Source: Actinomyces bowdenii (lineage in GTDB: Bacteria > Actinomycetota > Actinomycetes > Actinomycetales > Actinomycetaceae). From it: DNA of 64,000 nt. The DNA lies in contig NZ_JAGFOU010000010.1 of assembly GCF_017592395.1 (NCBI RefSeq), positions 38,971 to 102,970 of the forward strand, given 5' to 3'. Below are positions 39,869 to 47,683 of the stretch, piece by piece. Below the pieces are notes generated by a model. The model worked only from the letters and a program-made list of their open reading frames with translations, ran no database searches and was not told the origin of the DNA. The position numbers and the translations under genes are program-made. Every line of letters begins with the position of its first letter. Within the stretch, counting starts at the first letter, position 1.

Positions 39869-41592
39869 TCCGCTCCATCGTCTCCCTCATGTCCGACGAG
39901 GGCCGCCGCCAGGTCACCATCATGGTGGTCCTCTCCGTGGTGGCGGGGCTGGCCCAGGGCGTGGCGGCCCTGCTGCTCCTGCCGATCGTCGACGCCATGG
40001 TCCTGGGCCGCTCGCCCTGGGGCTGGCTCGGCGCGCTGGCCGCTCTGGCGGCCCTGGCCTCCACCCTCCAGTACTTCCTGGCCCGGGCCAGCTACGAGGC
40101 CGCCTTCGACATCCTGCGCCGGCTCAACATCGCCCTGGGCGACAAGCTCACGCGCCTGCCACTGGGGTGGTTCGACACCCCGAGGCGGGGCGAGCTCTCC
40201 CAGCTGGCGGGCAAGGGCGTCATGGATCTGGGCGGCCTGCTGGCGCATATGCTCCCCATCCTCCTCGTGGCCGTCGGCCAGTGCGTGGCCATGGCGGTGG
40301 GCTCGTGGCTCATCGATTGGCGCCTGGGCGCGGCGCTGACCGCCTGCATCCCGCTGTTCACCCTGGCGGTCATCGGCGCGCGCCGCATGGGGGATGCCGC
40401 GGAGGCCCGCTCCCACGCCTCCCAGGTGGAGGTCAATGACCGGGTCATCGAGTTCGCCCGCGCCCAGGGCGCCCTGCGCTCATGCGGGCGCGCGGGCTCC
40501 TTCGAGCCCCTGGTCACCGCCCTGGAGTCCGAGCGCCGCACCGCCGTCTCCCAGTTCCTCGTCTCCGTCCTGGCCCTGGGCCTGGCGGGCCTGGCCGTCC
40601 AGGCGCTTCTCGCGGTCCTGGTGGTGCTGGTGGCCGCCCTGGTGGTGGGCGGCCAGGTCGGCGCCTACCAGGCCGTGGCGCTCATCGGCATCGGCCTGCG
40701 CTTCATCCAGCCCCTGGACCAGGTGGTCTCCATGTCCTTCGGGATCCGCCCGGCCCAGGCGCAGGACCTCCGCCTGCGCCGCGTCCTGCACGCCCCGGAG
40801 CTCGCCGAGCCCGAGGCCTCGGCGCCGGCCACCGCACCCGGCCAGGTGATCCTGGAGGACGTGCGGTTCTCCTACGGCGCCGAGCCGGTCCTGCAGGGGG
40901 TGAGCCTGCGGGCCGAGCCGGGCACCTTCACCGCCCTGGTCGGCCCCTCCGGTTCGGGCAAGACGACGGTGACCCGCCTCATCGCCCGCTTCTACGACGT
41001 CGATGCCGGCGTGGTGAGGGTCGACGGCGTCGACGTGCGCGAGCTGACCAGTGCCGACCTCATGGAGAGGCTGTCCATGGTCTTCCAGGACGTCTACCTC
41101 TTCGACGACACCCTGGAGGCGAATATCCGCGTGGGCCGTGTCGAGGCGAGCCGGGAGGAGGTGCGCCGGGCCGCCCGCGACGCCGGGGTCGAGGAGATCG
41201 TCGCCCGCCTGCCCGAGGGCTGGCGGACCCGGGTGGGGGAGGGCGGCAGCCGCCTGTCGGGCGGCGAGCGCCAGCGCGTGGCCATCGCCCGTGCCCTGCT
41301 CAAGCGCGCCCCCATCGTCCTGTTCGACGAGGCCACCTCCGCACTGGACCCCGCCAATGAGGCGCGGGTGGTGGGCGCCATGGAGTCCCTGGCCCGGCGC
41401 TCCACGGTCATCGCCATCGCCCACAAGCTCACCACCGTGCGCCGCGCCGACCAGATCGTCGCCCTGGGGGCGGACGGCCGTGTGGAGCAGGTCGGCACCC
41501 ATGAGGAGCTCATGGCCGCGGGCGGGCGCTACGCCCGCTACTGGCAGGAGCGGGAGCGCGCCGCCGCCTGGCGCCTGTCCTCGGGCGCCTGA
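39865..41592 (+). CDS. ABC transporter half (permease-ATPase), partner of the preceding gene
   Basis: The protein has 575 residues from ATG 39865. The permease domain covers 15-300 (GWFDTPRRGELSQLAGKGVMDLG is an intracellular loop). The ATPase domain has Walker A GPSGSGKTT, signature LSGGERQRVAIARAL and Walker B IVLFDEATSALDP. Both halves have complete ATP sites, so the predicted heterodimer should have two working sites. Overlap with the previous gene by four bases supports stoichiometric expression. The substrate is unknown; the DtxR-like box upstream hints at iron. Confidence 0.8.
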   Translation: MIRSIVSLMSDEGRRQVTIMVVLSVVAGLAQGVAALLLLPIVDAMVLGRSPWGWLGALAALAALASTLQYFLARASYEAAFDILRRLNIALGDKLTRLPLGWFDTPRRGELSQLAGKGVMDLGGLLAHMLPILLVAVGQCVAMAVGSWLIDWRLGAALTACIPLFTLAVIGARRMGDAAEARSHASQVEVNDRVIEFARAQGALRSCGRAGSFEPLVTALESERRTAVSQFLVSVLALGLAGLAVQALLAVLVVLVAALVVGGQVGAYQAVALIGIGLRFIQPLDQVVSMSFGIRPAQAQDLRLRRVLHAPELAEPEASAPATAPGQVILEDVRFSYGAEPVLQGVSLRAEPGTFTALVGPSGSGKTTVTRLIARFYDVDAGVVRVDGVDVRELTSADLMERLSMVFQDVYLFDDTLEANIRVGRVEASREEVRRAARDAGVEEIVARLPEGWRTRVGEGGSRLSGGERQRVAIARALLKRAPIVLFDEATSALDPANEARVVGAMESLARRSTVIAIAHKLTTVRRADQIVALGADGRVEQVGTHEELMAAGGRYARYWQERERAAAWRLSSGA

Positions 41593-41628
41593 GGTGCGGC
41601 GACGGCTCTCCGCCCCGGGCCCGCCCCA

Positions 41629-42282
41629 TCAGGGCGCGGTGATCCCCAGCAGCTCGCGCACGAAGCCGGAGGCCTGCTCGGCCGTCATCTCCTGGCCCAG
41701 GATGGTGGAGCGGTAGAGCAGGCCGCCGATGGCCGCATCGACCAGGACCTCCGGGTCGGCCCGCTCATCGACCAGGCCCTCGCGGGCCGCACGGCGCACC
41801 AGCGCCACCGCCCTGTGCCGCACCGGGTCGATGATGCGACGGCGGTAGGCCGCCTTCAGATCGGCATCGTCCTGGCGGTGGATGTCCAGGGTGATGGCCA
41901 CGAGCCCGGAGCCGCCCCGGACCAGGGGGGTGAAGGCCGCGCCGATGAGCGCATCGAGATCGGTCAGGGCCTCGCCGCTGGGCTCGGGCAGGCGCCGATC
42001 GCCCAGCAGGTGCTCCACGGCCGCGACCGCCAGGTGGGTGCGGGAGGGCCAGCGGCGGTAGATCGTCGTCTTCGCCGTTCCGGCCCGCCGGGCCACCTCG
42101 TCGATGCGCAGGCCGGCGTAGCCGCCTTCGCCGAGCAGGCCGATCGTGGCCGCCAGGATCGCGGCGTCCGCCCCGGCGCGCCGAGGGCGACCGCGCCCGG
42201 TCCTGCGCCCGCCGGGCTGCTCGGGTCGTGAGGCGGGCGGGGGTGCTGGCGCGGGGGGCTGCGCCGACTTCTGGTGTGGCAC
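41629..42282 (-). CDS. TetR family regulator
   Basis: The protein has 217 residues. A Pro/Arg-rich leader of 35 residues precedes the TetR helix-turn-helix (ATIGLLGEGGYAGLRIDEVARRAGTAKTTIYRRWPSRTHLAVAAVEHLL). The C-terminal ligand domain resembles TetR_C_11 (FTPLVRGGSGLVAITLDIHRQD, ILGQEMTAEQASGFVRELLG). It is divergent from the HXXEE gene. The 25-bp palindrome between them is the obvious operator, so it probably represses the HXXEE/oxidoreductase operon and itself. Confidence 0.9.
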   Translation of the reverse strand: MPHQKSAQPPAPAPPPASRPEQPGGRRTGRGRPRRAGADAAILAATIGLLGEGGYAGLRIDEVARRAGTAKTTIYRRWPSRTHLAVAAVEHLLGDRRLPEPSGEALTDLDALIGAAFTPLVRGGSGLVAITLDIHRQDDADLKAAYRRRIIDPVRHRAVALVRRAAREGLVDERADPEVLVDAAIGGLLYRSTILGQEMTAEQASGFVRELLGITAP

Positions 42283-42389
42283 CGCTGCAGTCTCCCATGC
42301 CCCCAGCCCGCCGAGCCCGGCATCCCCGCCGAGGCGGACGGCGCCGCCGCCGGTCCCGGTGGCGCCTCCGGGGTGGAGGGCCCCCAGTT

Positions 42390-42414
42390 TTTACGCTACT
42401 ATAAGTAGCGTAAA
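42390..42414. promoter_or_regulatory. 25-bp palindromic operator
   Basis: Arms TTTACGCTACT (42390-42400) and AGTAGCGTAAA (42404-42414) are perfect inverted repeats around ATA. The site lies between the TetR gene and the HXXEE gene, 25 bp before the latter start, and contains TATAAG (42400-42405), which can serve as a -10. This is the expected layout for repression by the divergent TetR protein. Confidence 0.75.
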
Positions 42415-42439
42415 GGTTTCTATCCTCGCTGGAGCCCCG

Positions 42440-42979
42440 ATGGACGATCTCACCCGCGTCAGCCTCGGCCTGCTGGCCGCCTGGGCGGTGCATGACGCCG
42501 AGGAGCTGCTCACCATGTCCCCGGCCTCGGCAGTCGTGCTGCCGGAGCTGCCCCACTGGGTGCCCATCCCCGAGAGCATCCGCACCCGTGGCGTCTCCCA
42601 GGCCCACGTCAACCTCGCCATCGGGCTCATGGCCGTCCTGGTGGCGGCCTCCTCCCTGGAGGGCGCGCGCACCCGGGGGGCCTCGCCCCTGCTGCGCGGC
42701 GGAGTCCTGGCCTTCGGCCTGCACGGCCTGGGGCATGTGGCGGGCGCCCTGGCCCGGGGCGGCTACACCACGGGCGTCCTGACCTCCCCGACGCTCGTCA
42801 TCCCCTACTGGCTGTGGGCGAGCAGGGTCCTCGCGCGCCACGGGCTGCCCCGGGCCGACCGCGGCGCCGTCCTGACGGCCCTGGGAGTCATCCCCCTGCT
42901 GCCGGTGCTGCACGGCACGGTCCTGGCCATCCTGGGCCGGCGCTCCACCCGAGCCCACCAGGGCCCGTGGCGCCGATGA
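42440..42979 (+). CDS. HXXEE domain membrane protein
   Basis: The protein has 179 residues from ATG 42440, with a GGAG site at 42431-42434. The name-giving motif appears as HDAEE (WAVHDAEELLTM). About four hydrophobic segments follow (AHVNLAIGLMAVLVAASSL, GGVLAFGLHGLGHVAGALA, SPTLVIPYWLWASRVLA, LTALGVIPLLPVLHGTVLAIL). HXXEE proteins are small integral membrane proteins, often next to TetR regulators and with no known activity; the charged motif could bind metal. The stop overlaps the oxidoreductase start by ATGA. Confidence 0.85.
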   Translation: MDDLTRVSLGLLAAWAVHDAEELLTMSPASAVVLPELPHWVPIPESIRTRGVSQAHVNLAIGLMAVLVAASSLEGARTRGASPLLRGGVLAFGLHGLGHVAGALARGGYTTGVLTSPTLVIPYWLWASRVLARHGLPRADRGAVLTALGVIPLLPVLHGTVLAILGRRSTRAHQGPWRR

Positions 42980-43986
42980 GCGCCGGGGCGCCGAGGGCGG
43001 GAGAGCCCATGTGGGCGGTGGCCTTCCACCGCTATGGCGGGCCCGGCGTCCTGGGGATGACGGAGGCCCCCGTGCCGCGCCTGCGGCCCGGGGAGGTGCT
43101 CGTGCGCACAGCATCCTCGGGGCTCTCCGCCGTGGATCTGGATTATCGCAGCGGCGCGGTGCGCCCTCACGGCCTCGGCTTCCCCAAGCAGACCGGATTC
43201 GACGCCCTGGGCCAGGTCGTGGACTCGCGCTCAGCCCATGTCCCGGTCGGAGCCTGGGTGTGGTGCGTCCTCGGCCTGGAGCCGCTGAGGCGGCGCGGCA
43301 CCGCCGTGGAGTACCTGGCCGTCGATGACACCCGGGTCGGCCTGTTCCCTCAGGGCTGGATCCCGCCCGAGCCGCTGGGATCCCTGCCGCTGGGGGCGCT
43401 GACCGCCCTGTGCGCCCTGCGCGATGCCGCCAGGGCTCAGCCCGGCCAGCGGATCCTTGTCGTGGGTGCGGGCGGGGCTGTGGGCACGGCGGCCCTCCAG
43501 CTGGCGCGCATGCGCGGCATCGAGGCCGATGCCGTCGCCGGGGCGTCGGGCCTGGAGGTGTGCGCGGAGCTCGGCGCGCAGGAGGTGGTGGACCACCATG
43601 ACAGCCGGGGCATGGAGCGCCTCAGGCGCGGCCCCTATGATGCCGTGATCCTGGCCGCCGGGCGTGCCGAGGACTGGATCGAGGCCGTGCGACCGGCGGG
43701 TCGCATGGCCCTGACCCGGCCGGCTGCCGCCTGGCCCGGGCTGCGCTGCACCTCTCGGGTGCTGCGGCGGCGCCTGGTGCTGCGGCCCGTCCTCGCCGGT
43801 CATGAGGCGGATGATCTCACCCGGCTGGCCTCCCTGGCGGCTCGGGGCCGACTGCGCCCCGTGATCGGGCGCACCTACGGGATCGAGGATCTCGTCCGCG
43901 CCCACGCCGAGTACGGCCGGGGCGGCACCTCCGGCGCGCGGCTCATCCTCCACCGCAGGGGAGCCGGGCCGGCTCGCCGCCGTTGA
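42976..43986 (+). CDS. Zinc-free MDR family oxidoreductase (quinone-reductase-like)
   Basis: The protein has 336 residues. The N-terminal GroES-like half (VAFHRYGGPGVLGMTEAPVPRLRPGEVLVR) lacks the zinc cysteines of alcohol dehydrogenases. The Rossmann half has ILVVGAGGAVGTAALQLARMRG, and the end resembles zinc-binding-dehydrogenase family 2 (GRLRPVIGRTYGIEDLVRAHAEY). Such enzymes reduce quinones or activated double bonds with NADPH. It is coupled to the HXXEE gene, so it should be under the same operator. A later Met at 43009 is an alternative start. Confidence 0.85.
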   Translation: MSAGAPRAGEPMWAVAFHRYGGPGVLGMTEAPVPRLRPGEVLVRTASSGLSAVDLDYRSGAVRPHGLGFPKQTGFDALGQVVDSRSAHVPVGAWVWCVLGLEPLRRRGTAVEYLAVDDTRVGLFPQGWIPPEPLGSLPLGALTALCALRDAARAQPGQRILVVGAGGAVGTAALQLARMRGIEADAVAGASGLEVCAELGAQEVVDHHDSRGMERLRRGPYDAVILAAGRAEDWIEAVRPAGRMALTRPAAAWPGLRCTSRVLRRRLVLRPVLAGHEADDLTRLASLAARGRLRPVIGRTYGIEDLVRAHAEYGRGGTSGARLILHRRGAGPARRR

Positions 43987-44027
43987 GGAGCCGCACCCTC
44001 CTTCCTGGCGATGACAGCCCTGGCGCG

Positions 44028-44042
44028 TATCCTGCATCCATG
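44028..44042 (+). promoter_or_regulatory. Probable leaderless promoter of the second TetR gene
   Basis: TATCCT (44028-44033) ends six bases before the ATG at 44040 and no Shine-Dalgarno is visible, so the transcript is probably leaderless. A -35 is not clear. Confidence 0.35.
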
Positions 44043-44735
44043 GGGCGCCTGGGACGCAAGACGGGGCCTAAGCCGGGATTCACGAGGGCCGATGTCATCA
44101 CCGCTGCCCTGGAGATCGGTGTCGACTCCTTCACCATGGCGCAGGTGGCGGCGCGCCTGGGGGTGCGCCCCTCGGCCCTCTACCGCACCGTCGCCTCGCG
44201 CGACGACGTCGTGGAGGCCTGCCTGGAGCGCATCAGCGCCGGCATCCGGCTGCCGCCCGCGGGCCGGCCATGGGAGGACTACCTGCGCGGTGTGGTGGAG
44301 GCCATGTGGGAGGCGCTGGAGGCCCACCCCGGACTGGACCGGACCCTGATGTCCATGCCGTGGACGAGCCTGCACCTGCTCGGGACCGCCCAGCGCGCCC
44401 ACGGCGAGCTCGTCGCGGCGGGCATGGATCCCCGGGAGGCCTACTTCGCGCTCGACGTCGTCATCGACACCACCGTGGCCACCCACCAGGCCATCGCCGC
44501 CCTGCGCGCCCCGGCCCAGGGCCAGGCGGGCGCGGGCGGGGAGCAGGGGCCGCTGCGGGGATTCGATGTGCTGACCCGCCACTGGGAGCGGATGAGCGGC
44601 GCCCAGGACCCCGGCGGCGGGGAGGAGGTGCTTTTCGCCCCTGAGGAGTCCTGGCTGGAGCGCGGTTTCCTGGACCTCAAGATCGACCTGCTCATCGATG
44701 GCCTCAGGGCCCGCCAGGACCGCCGGGAGCCGTGA
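44040..44735 (+). CDS. TetR family regulator
   Basis: The protein has 231 residues from ATG 44040 (MGRLGRKTGPKPGFTRADVI). The helix-turn-helix is ALEIGVDSFTMAQVAARLGVRPSALYRTVASRDDVVEACLERI. It is a close paralogue of the N-terminal part of the next gene, sharing ALEIG-DSFTM, the SRD motif, LLEAHPGLD-type helices and a C-terminal LKID/LI-GLRA helix. It ends normally with a stop after GLRARQDRREP. Tandem TetR paralogues suggest duplication followed by fusion of the second copy. Confidence 0.88.
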   Translation: MGRLGRKTGPKPGFTRADVITAALEIGVDSFTMAQVAARLGVRPSALYRTVASRDDVVEACLERISAGIRLPPAGRPWEDYLRGVVEAMWEALEAHPGLDRTLMSMPWTSLHLLGTAQRAHGELVAAGMDPREAYFALDVVIDTTVATHQAIAALRAPAQGQAGAGGEQGPLRGFDVLTRHWERMSGAQDPGGGEEVLFAPEESWLERGFLDLKIDLLIDGLRARQDRREP

Positions 44736-44965
44736 GGGGCGCCGTGGCGCCCGGGCCCCGCTCCGGCGGCCCTCCGGCAGCCCGGCCCTTCTCGCACCGG
44801 CGCGGATCCGCCCCCTGGGAGGTGCCGATCCGCGTGGGGGATGACGGCCTCACGGGTCCGCGGCCCACTCGTCGGCCGGCGGTGGGACCGGCGCCAACGC
44901 TCATGGTGAACGCCCGGCATTGCGGTGCTCATCGCCTGATAACGCCGCTGAGTGCCGTTACCGAT

Positions 44966-45005
44966 TTGTCGCAGTTGTTATCGTCTCGTTATTGTGGTGC
45001 CTATG
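44966..45005 (+). promoter_or_regulatory. Promoter of the TetR-flavodoxin fusion gene
   Basis: TTGTCG (44966-44971), a 17-base spacer and TTATTG (44989-44994) precede the ATG at 45003 by eight bases, favouring a leaderless transcript. The local sequence is AT-rich for this genome and has imperfect repeats (GATAACG, CGTTACC, GTTATCG, CGTTATTG) that could be regulator sites. Confidence 0.45.
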
Positions 45006-46331
45006 ACACACCAGTCAGGGACCATGGAACCCGCCGCTGGCATCCCCCGGGATGAGGTCGCCGCAGCCCTGGAGATCGGCATCGATAGCTTCACGATGGG
45101 CAAGGTGGCCAGGCGGCTCGGCGTGGACCCCCGGGAGATGAGCCGAGCCGTGTCCTCGCGCGATGAGATCGTGGCGGCCTGCCTGGAGCGAGCCGCGGAG
45201 GATCTGCGGCTGCCGCGCGCCGGCCTGGACTGGCCCGACCACCTGCGCTGCCTCGCCGATTCGCTCTGGGCGCTGCTGGAGGCCCATCCGGGCCTCGACC
45301 ACACGCTGATCGATGTGCCCTGGGCCTATGTTCCCTTCGTCCCCGCCGCCAAGCACTCCCTCACCGCCCTGGTCGAGGCGGGCCTGCGCCGCGAGGACGC
45401 CTATCTGGCGCTGAGCTACCTGGCGGACACCGTCCTGACCGCGCACCGCTCGGCCGCCGCGATGCGCTCCCCGGAGCCCACCGGTGAGCGCGGCATCGAC
45501 GTGGCCACCAGGATGTGGGATGAGCGCTTCGGCCGGGGCGGTGCCTCCTCCGGCCCGGAGGGGGCGCCCTCCCACGGTCATCGCGATGAGACTGAGCCTG
45601 TACCCTTCAGGCCCGAGGAGTCCCGGGTGGATGCCGCCTCCCTGGGCTCCAAGATCGAGGTCCTCATCGCAGGGCTGCGGGCCCTGAGCGGCGTGGTCAC
45701 GGCCGACACCTCGCAGGCCGCCATCGGATACGAGTCGGCCCCCTCCACGGATGCATCCATCGAAGAAACGGAGTCCCCCATGAAAACACTCGTGCTCGTC
45801 TTCCACCCGGACCTCGGCGCCTCCCGGATCAACAAGGCCCTGGCGGCTCGCGCGGAGGCCCTGGGCGGGGACATCACCGTGCGCTACATGTACGAGCTCT
45901 ACCCGGACTTCAACATCGACGTTGCCGCGGAGCAGCAGGCCCTCCTGGAGGCCGACCGCATCGTGCTGCAATTCCCCCTGTACTGGCTCTCCAGCCCCCC
46001 GCTGCTGAAGAAGTGGGAGGACGACGTGTGGACCTACGGCTGGGCCTACGGCTCGGAGGGCACGGCCCTGCACGGCAAGGAGCTCCTCCTGGCCATCAGC
46101 GTCGGCGGCAATGCCAGCGCCTATGGGCGCGACGGCGTCCACGTCTACACCATCCACGAGTTCCTGCGCCCCTTCCAGGGCTCCTCGCGCGTCATCGGCA
46201 CGAAGTTCATGGTCCCCTTCCTGTCCATGGGAGCCCTGGAGATCACCGATGAGGCCATCGCCCAGCGCGCCGAGGACTACGCGGCCGTGCTGTCCTCCGC
46301 CAAGCTCCCCGCCCTGGAGCTCTTCGGCTGA
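45003..46331 (+). CDS. TetR-type regulator fused to flavodoxin-fold NAD(P)H oxidoreductase
   Basis: One open frame of 442 residues from ATG 45003 (ATG 45024 is an alternative start). Residues 1-225 resemble the preceding TetR: HTH ALEIGIDSFTMGKVARRLGVDPREMSRAVSSRDEIV, helical ligand domain, final helix KIEVLIAGLRAL. A 30-residue linker rich in Ser/Thr/Glu follows. Residues 260-442 are a Flavodoxin_2/KefF-like NAD(P)H quinone oxidoreductase (MKTLVLVFHPDLGASRINKA, DRIVLQFPLYWLSSPPLLKKW, GTKFMVPFLSMGA). Met at 45781 has an ACGGAG site seven bases upstream, so a free enzyme could also be made. A redox enzyme joined to a DNA-binding domain suggests a flavin- or quinone-sensing regulator. Confidence 0.8.
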   Translation: MTHQSGTMEPAAGIPRDEVAAALEIGIDSFTMGKVARRLGVDPREMSRAVSSRDEIVAACLERAAEDLRLPRAGLDWPDHLRCLADSLWALLEAHPGLDHTLIDVPWAYVPFVPAAKHSLTALVEAGLRREDAYLALSYLADTVLTAHRSAAAMRSPEPTGERGIDVATRMWDERFGRGGASSGPEGAPSHGHRDETEPVPFRPEESRVDAASLGSKIEVLIAGLRALSGVVTADTSQAAIGYESAPSTDASIEETESPMKTLVLVFHPDLGASRINKALAARAEALGGDITVRYMYELYPDFNIDVAAEQQALLEADRIVLQFPLYWLSSPPLLKKWEDDVWTYGWAYGSEGTALHGKELLLAISVGGNASAYGRDGVHVYTIHEFLRPFQGSSRVIGTKFMVPFLSMGALEITDEAIAQRAEDYAAVLSSAKLPALELFG

Positions 46332-46375
46332 CGCGCCCCGCCGTCCGGCGCATCCGCGAACCCCGGCCCACACCC

Positions 46376-46424
46376 GGCACCGGCGCGGGCTCACACCTCA
46401 GGAGTGTGAGCCCGCGCCGGTGCC
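46376..46424. terminator. Strong hairpin between convergent genes
   Basis: A 21-bp perfect stem (46376-46396 with 46404-46424; arm starts GGCACCGGCGCGGG) with a 7-base loop lies between the fusion gene and the His-rich lipoprotein gene, which converge. It is a probable two-way terminator. Confidence 0.7.
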
Positions 46425-46446
46425 TTGGGGGCCGCGAGCGGGCTGC

Positions 46447-46803
46447 TCAGTCGTGGGTGTGGTCCTCGCCCGGCTCGTGGCTGTGATCGTGGTCGTCGGA
46501 ATGGTCGTCGGAGTGGTCGTGGGAGCCGCCATCGTGGTCGTGGGTGTGGTCCTCGCCCGGCTCATGGCTGTGATCGTGGTCATCGGCGTCGTCGTGGTCG
46601 TCGTGACCGTCATCGGTCATGGCGCCCGAGGGCTGGGCGCTCTGGTCGCTCATAGCGCCGCCAGTGGCCTGCTCGGTGGCCCTCTCGGTCTGCGGGGCCG
46701 GGGTGGTGGCCCCGTCCCCGGCCTGGGAGCCTCCACAGGCGGCCAGGGCGAGGGCTGCGGTCAGGGCGAGGGCGGAGCTGAGAGAAGGTCGGTGGGTCCG
46801 CAT
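46447..46803 (-). CDS. His/Asp-rich lipoprotein
   Basis: The protein has 118 residues from ATG 46803, with GAAGGAAAGACG just before. A signal peptide ends in lipobox LAAC (cleavage before Cys at about residue 23). The remaining 95 residues are low-complexity: a Thr/Pro/Ala part with GAMSDQ and GAMTDD, then a His/Asp tail with the block HDHSHEPGEDHTHD twice, encoded by a 49-bp direct repeat (46451-46499 and 46538-46586, offset 87 bp). Such tails bind zinc, nickel or copper; metal capture at the surface is an inference. It is a paralogue of the Gly-rich lipoprotein 400 bp upstream. Confidence 0.75.
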   Translation of the reverse strand: MRTHRPSLSSALALTAALALAACGGSQAGDGATTPAPQTERATEQATGGAMSDQSAQPSGAMTDDGHDDHDDADDHDHSHEPGEDHTHDHDGGSHDHSDDHSDDHDHSHEPGEDHTHD

Positions 46804-47221
46804 CGTCTTTCCTTCAGTGCGGGGGCGGTGGCCCCGGGCAGGAGCGCCCGGGGCTCCGCACTCTACGGGCCATGAGCCAGTGATCCAAGGGCGGCCACAG
46901 GCGGTATGCGGCCTCCGGGCCCCGGTGGGCACTGGTCGTGCCGGGCCTGCCCGCGCGCATCGGGTCGGGACGCCGAGGAGTGCCGCTGCGAAGGGGGCGC
47001 CGGGACCGTATCACTCCACCATGCGGGACCGCCGGGTCCGATACCCGATGCTCCTGGTGGCCTGGGGAGAGGATCGGGCCGGGGCGCGCCATGGGAATCG
47101 CATGGCGCACCCCGGCTCGGTCGACCGGTGAGGATCCCGGATCGGCGCAGGACCGGCGCTCGTGCGGCGCTGATCCGCTTCATCGGGCCCGGGCGGCGGG
47201 GTCAACCCGCCTCAGTCGGCA
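46804..47221. other. Intergenic region between the two lipoprotein genes
   Basis: These 418 bases hold no convincing gene. The only clear structure is the hairpin at 47078-47116. The last 30 bases contain the ribosome-binding site of the His-rich lipoprotein. Confidence 0.5.
47078..47116 (-). terminator. Hairpin after the Gly-rich lipoprotein gene
   Basis: A 16-bp stem (47078-47093 with 47101-47116, one mismatch, core GCGCCATG/CATGGCGC) with a 7-base loop lies 105 bp downstream of the Gly-rich lipoprotein stop. It is terminator-like, without a T-run. Confidence 0.4.
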
Positions 47222-47683
47222 CTAGCCGAGGCCGCCGCCGTTCTCGGGAGCCTGGCTGGCGCTGTCGCCGCCGACCCCGCCGTCCTGGCCCTGGCCGTCG
47301 GCACCGCCGCCCTGGCCGCCCTGGTCGCCGCCCAGGCCGCCGCTGTCACCACCGGGGGCCATGGTGGAGCCGCCGCCGACCCCGCCGTCCTGGCCCTGGC
47401 CGTCGGCGCCGCCGCCCTGGCCGTCCTGGCCGCCGCCCAGGCCGCCGCTGTCACCACCGGGGGCCATGGTGGAGTCGCCGCCCGTGCCGCCCGGCTCGTC
47501 GGTCATCGCGCCGCCCGCGCCACCGGAGGAGGGCTTGGCTGAGGCATCGTCCTTGACCGAGGTCTGGGCCGGTGCGGGCGTGGTGGCATTGTCAGTGGAG
47601 CTGTCGGAGCCGCTGCAGGCGGCCAGTCCGAGCGCCGCGACCGCGGCGAGGGCGGTTCCGATCAAAGTACGCTGGATACGCAT
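47222..47683 (-). CDS. Gly-rich repeat lipoprotein
   Basis: The protein has 153 residues from ATG 47683, behind GAAGGAGAGAC. The signal peptide ends in lipobox LAAC. The mature part begins Ser/Asp/Thr-rich with GAMTDE, then has two 35-residue repeats starting STMAPGGDSGGLGG and ending GQGQDGGVGG, encoded by a 105-bp tandem duplication (offset between about 47271 and 47376). It shares signal sequence, TTPAP and GAMTD elements and the leader with the His-rich lipoprotein, so the two are paralogues whose tails diverged. The function is unknown; a flexible surface protein is likely. Confidence 0.7.
   Translation of the reverse strand: MRIQRTLIGTALAAVAALGLAACSGSDSSTDNATTPAPAQTSVKDDASAKPSSGGAGGAMTDEPGGTGGDSTMAPGGDSGGLGGGQDGQGGGADGQGQDGGVGGGSTMAPGGDSGGLGGDQGGQGGGADGQGQDGGVGGDSASQAPENGGGLG

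Noticed and set aside
46451..46586. 49-bp direct repeat as a possible attachment-site pair
   Set aside because: Both copies are coding and encode the same His-rich block; no integrase is nearby.
47271..47475. Tandem repeats that might be read as a CRISPR array
   Set aside because: The 105-bp units are in frame with the lipoprotein gene, encode 35-residue repeats, and have no unique spacers or nearby cas genes.
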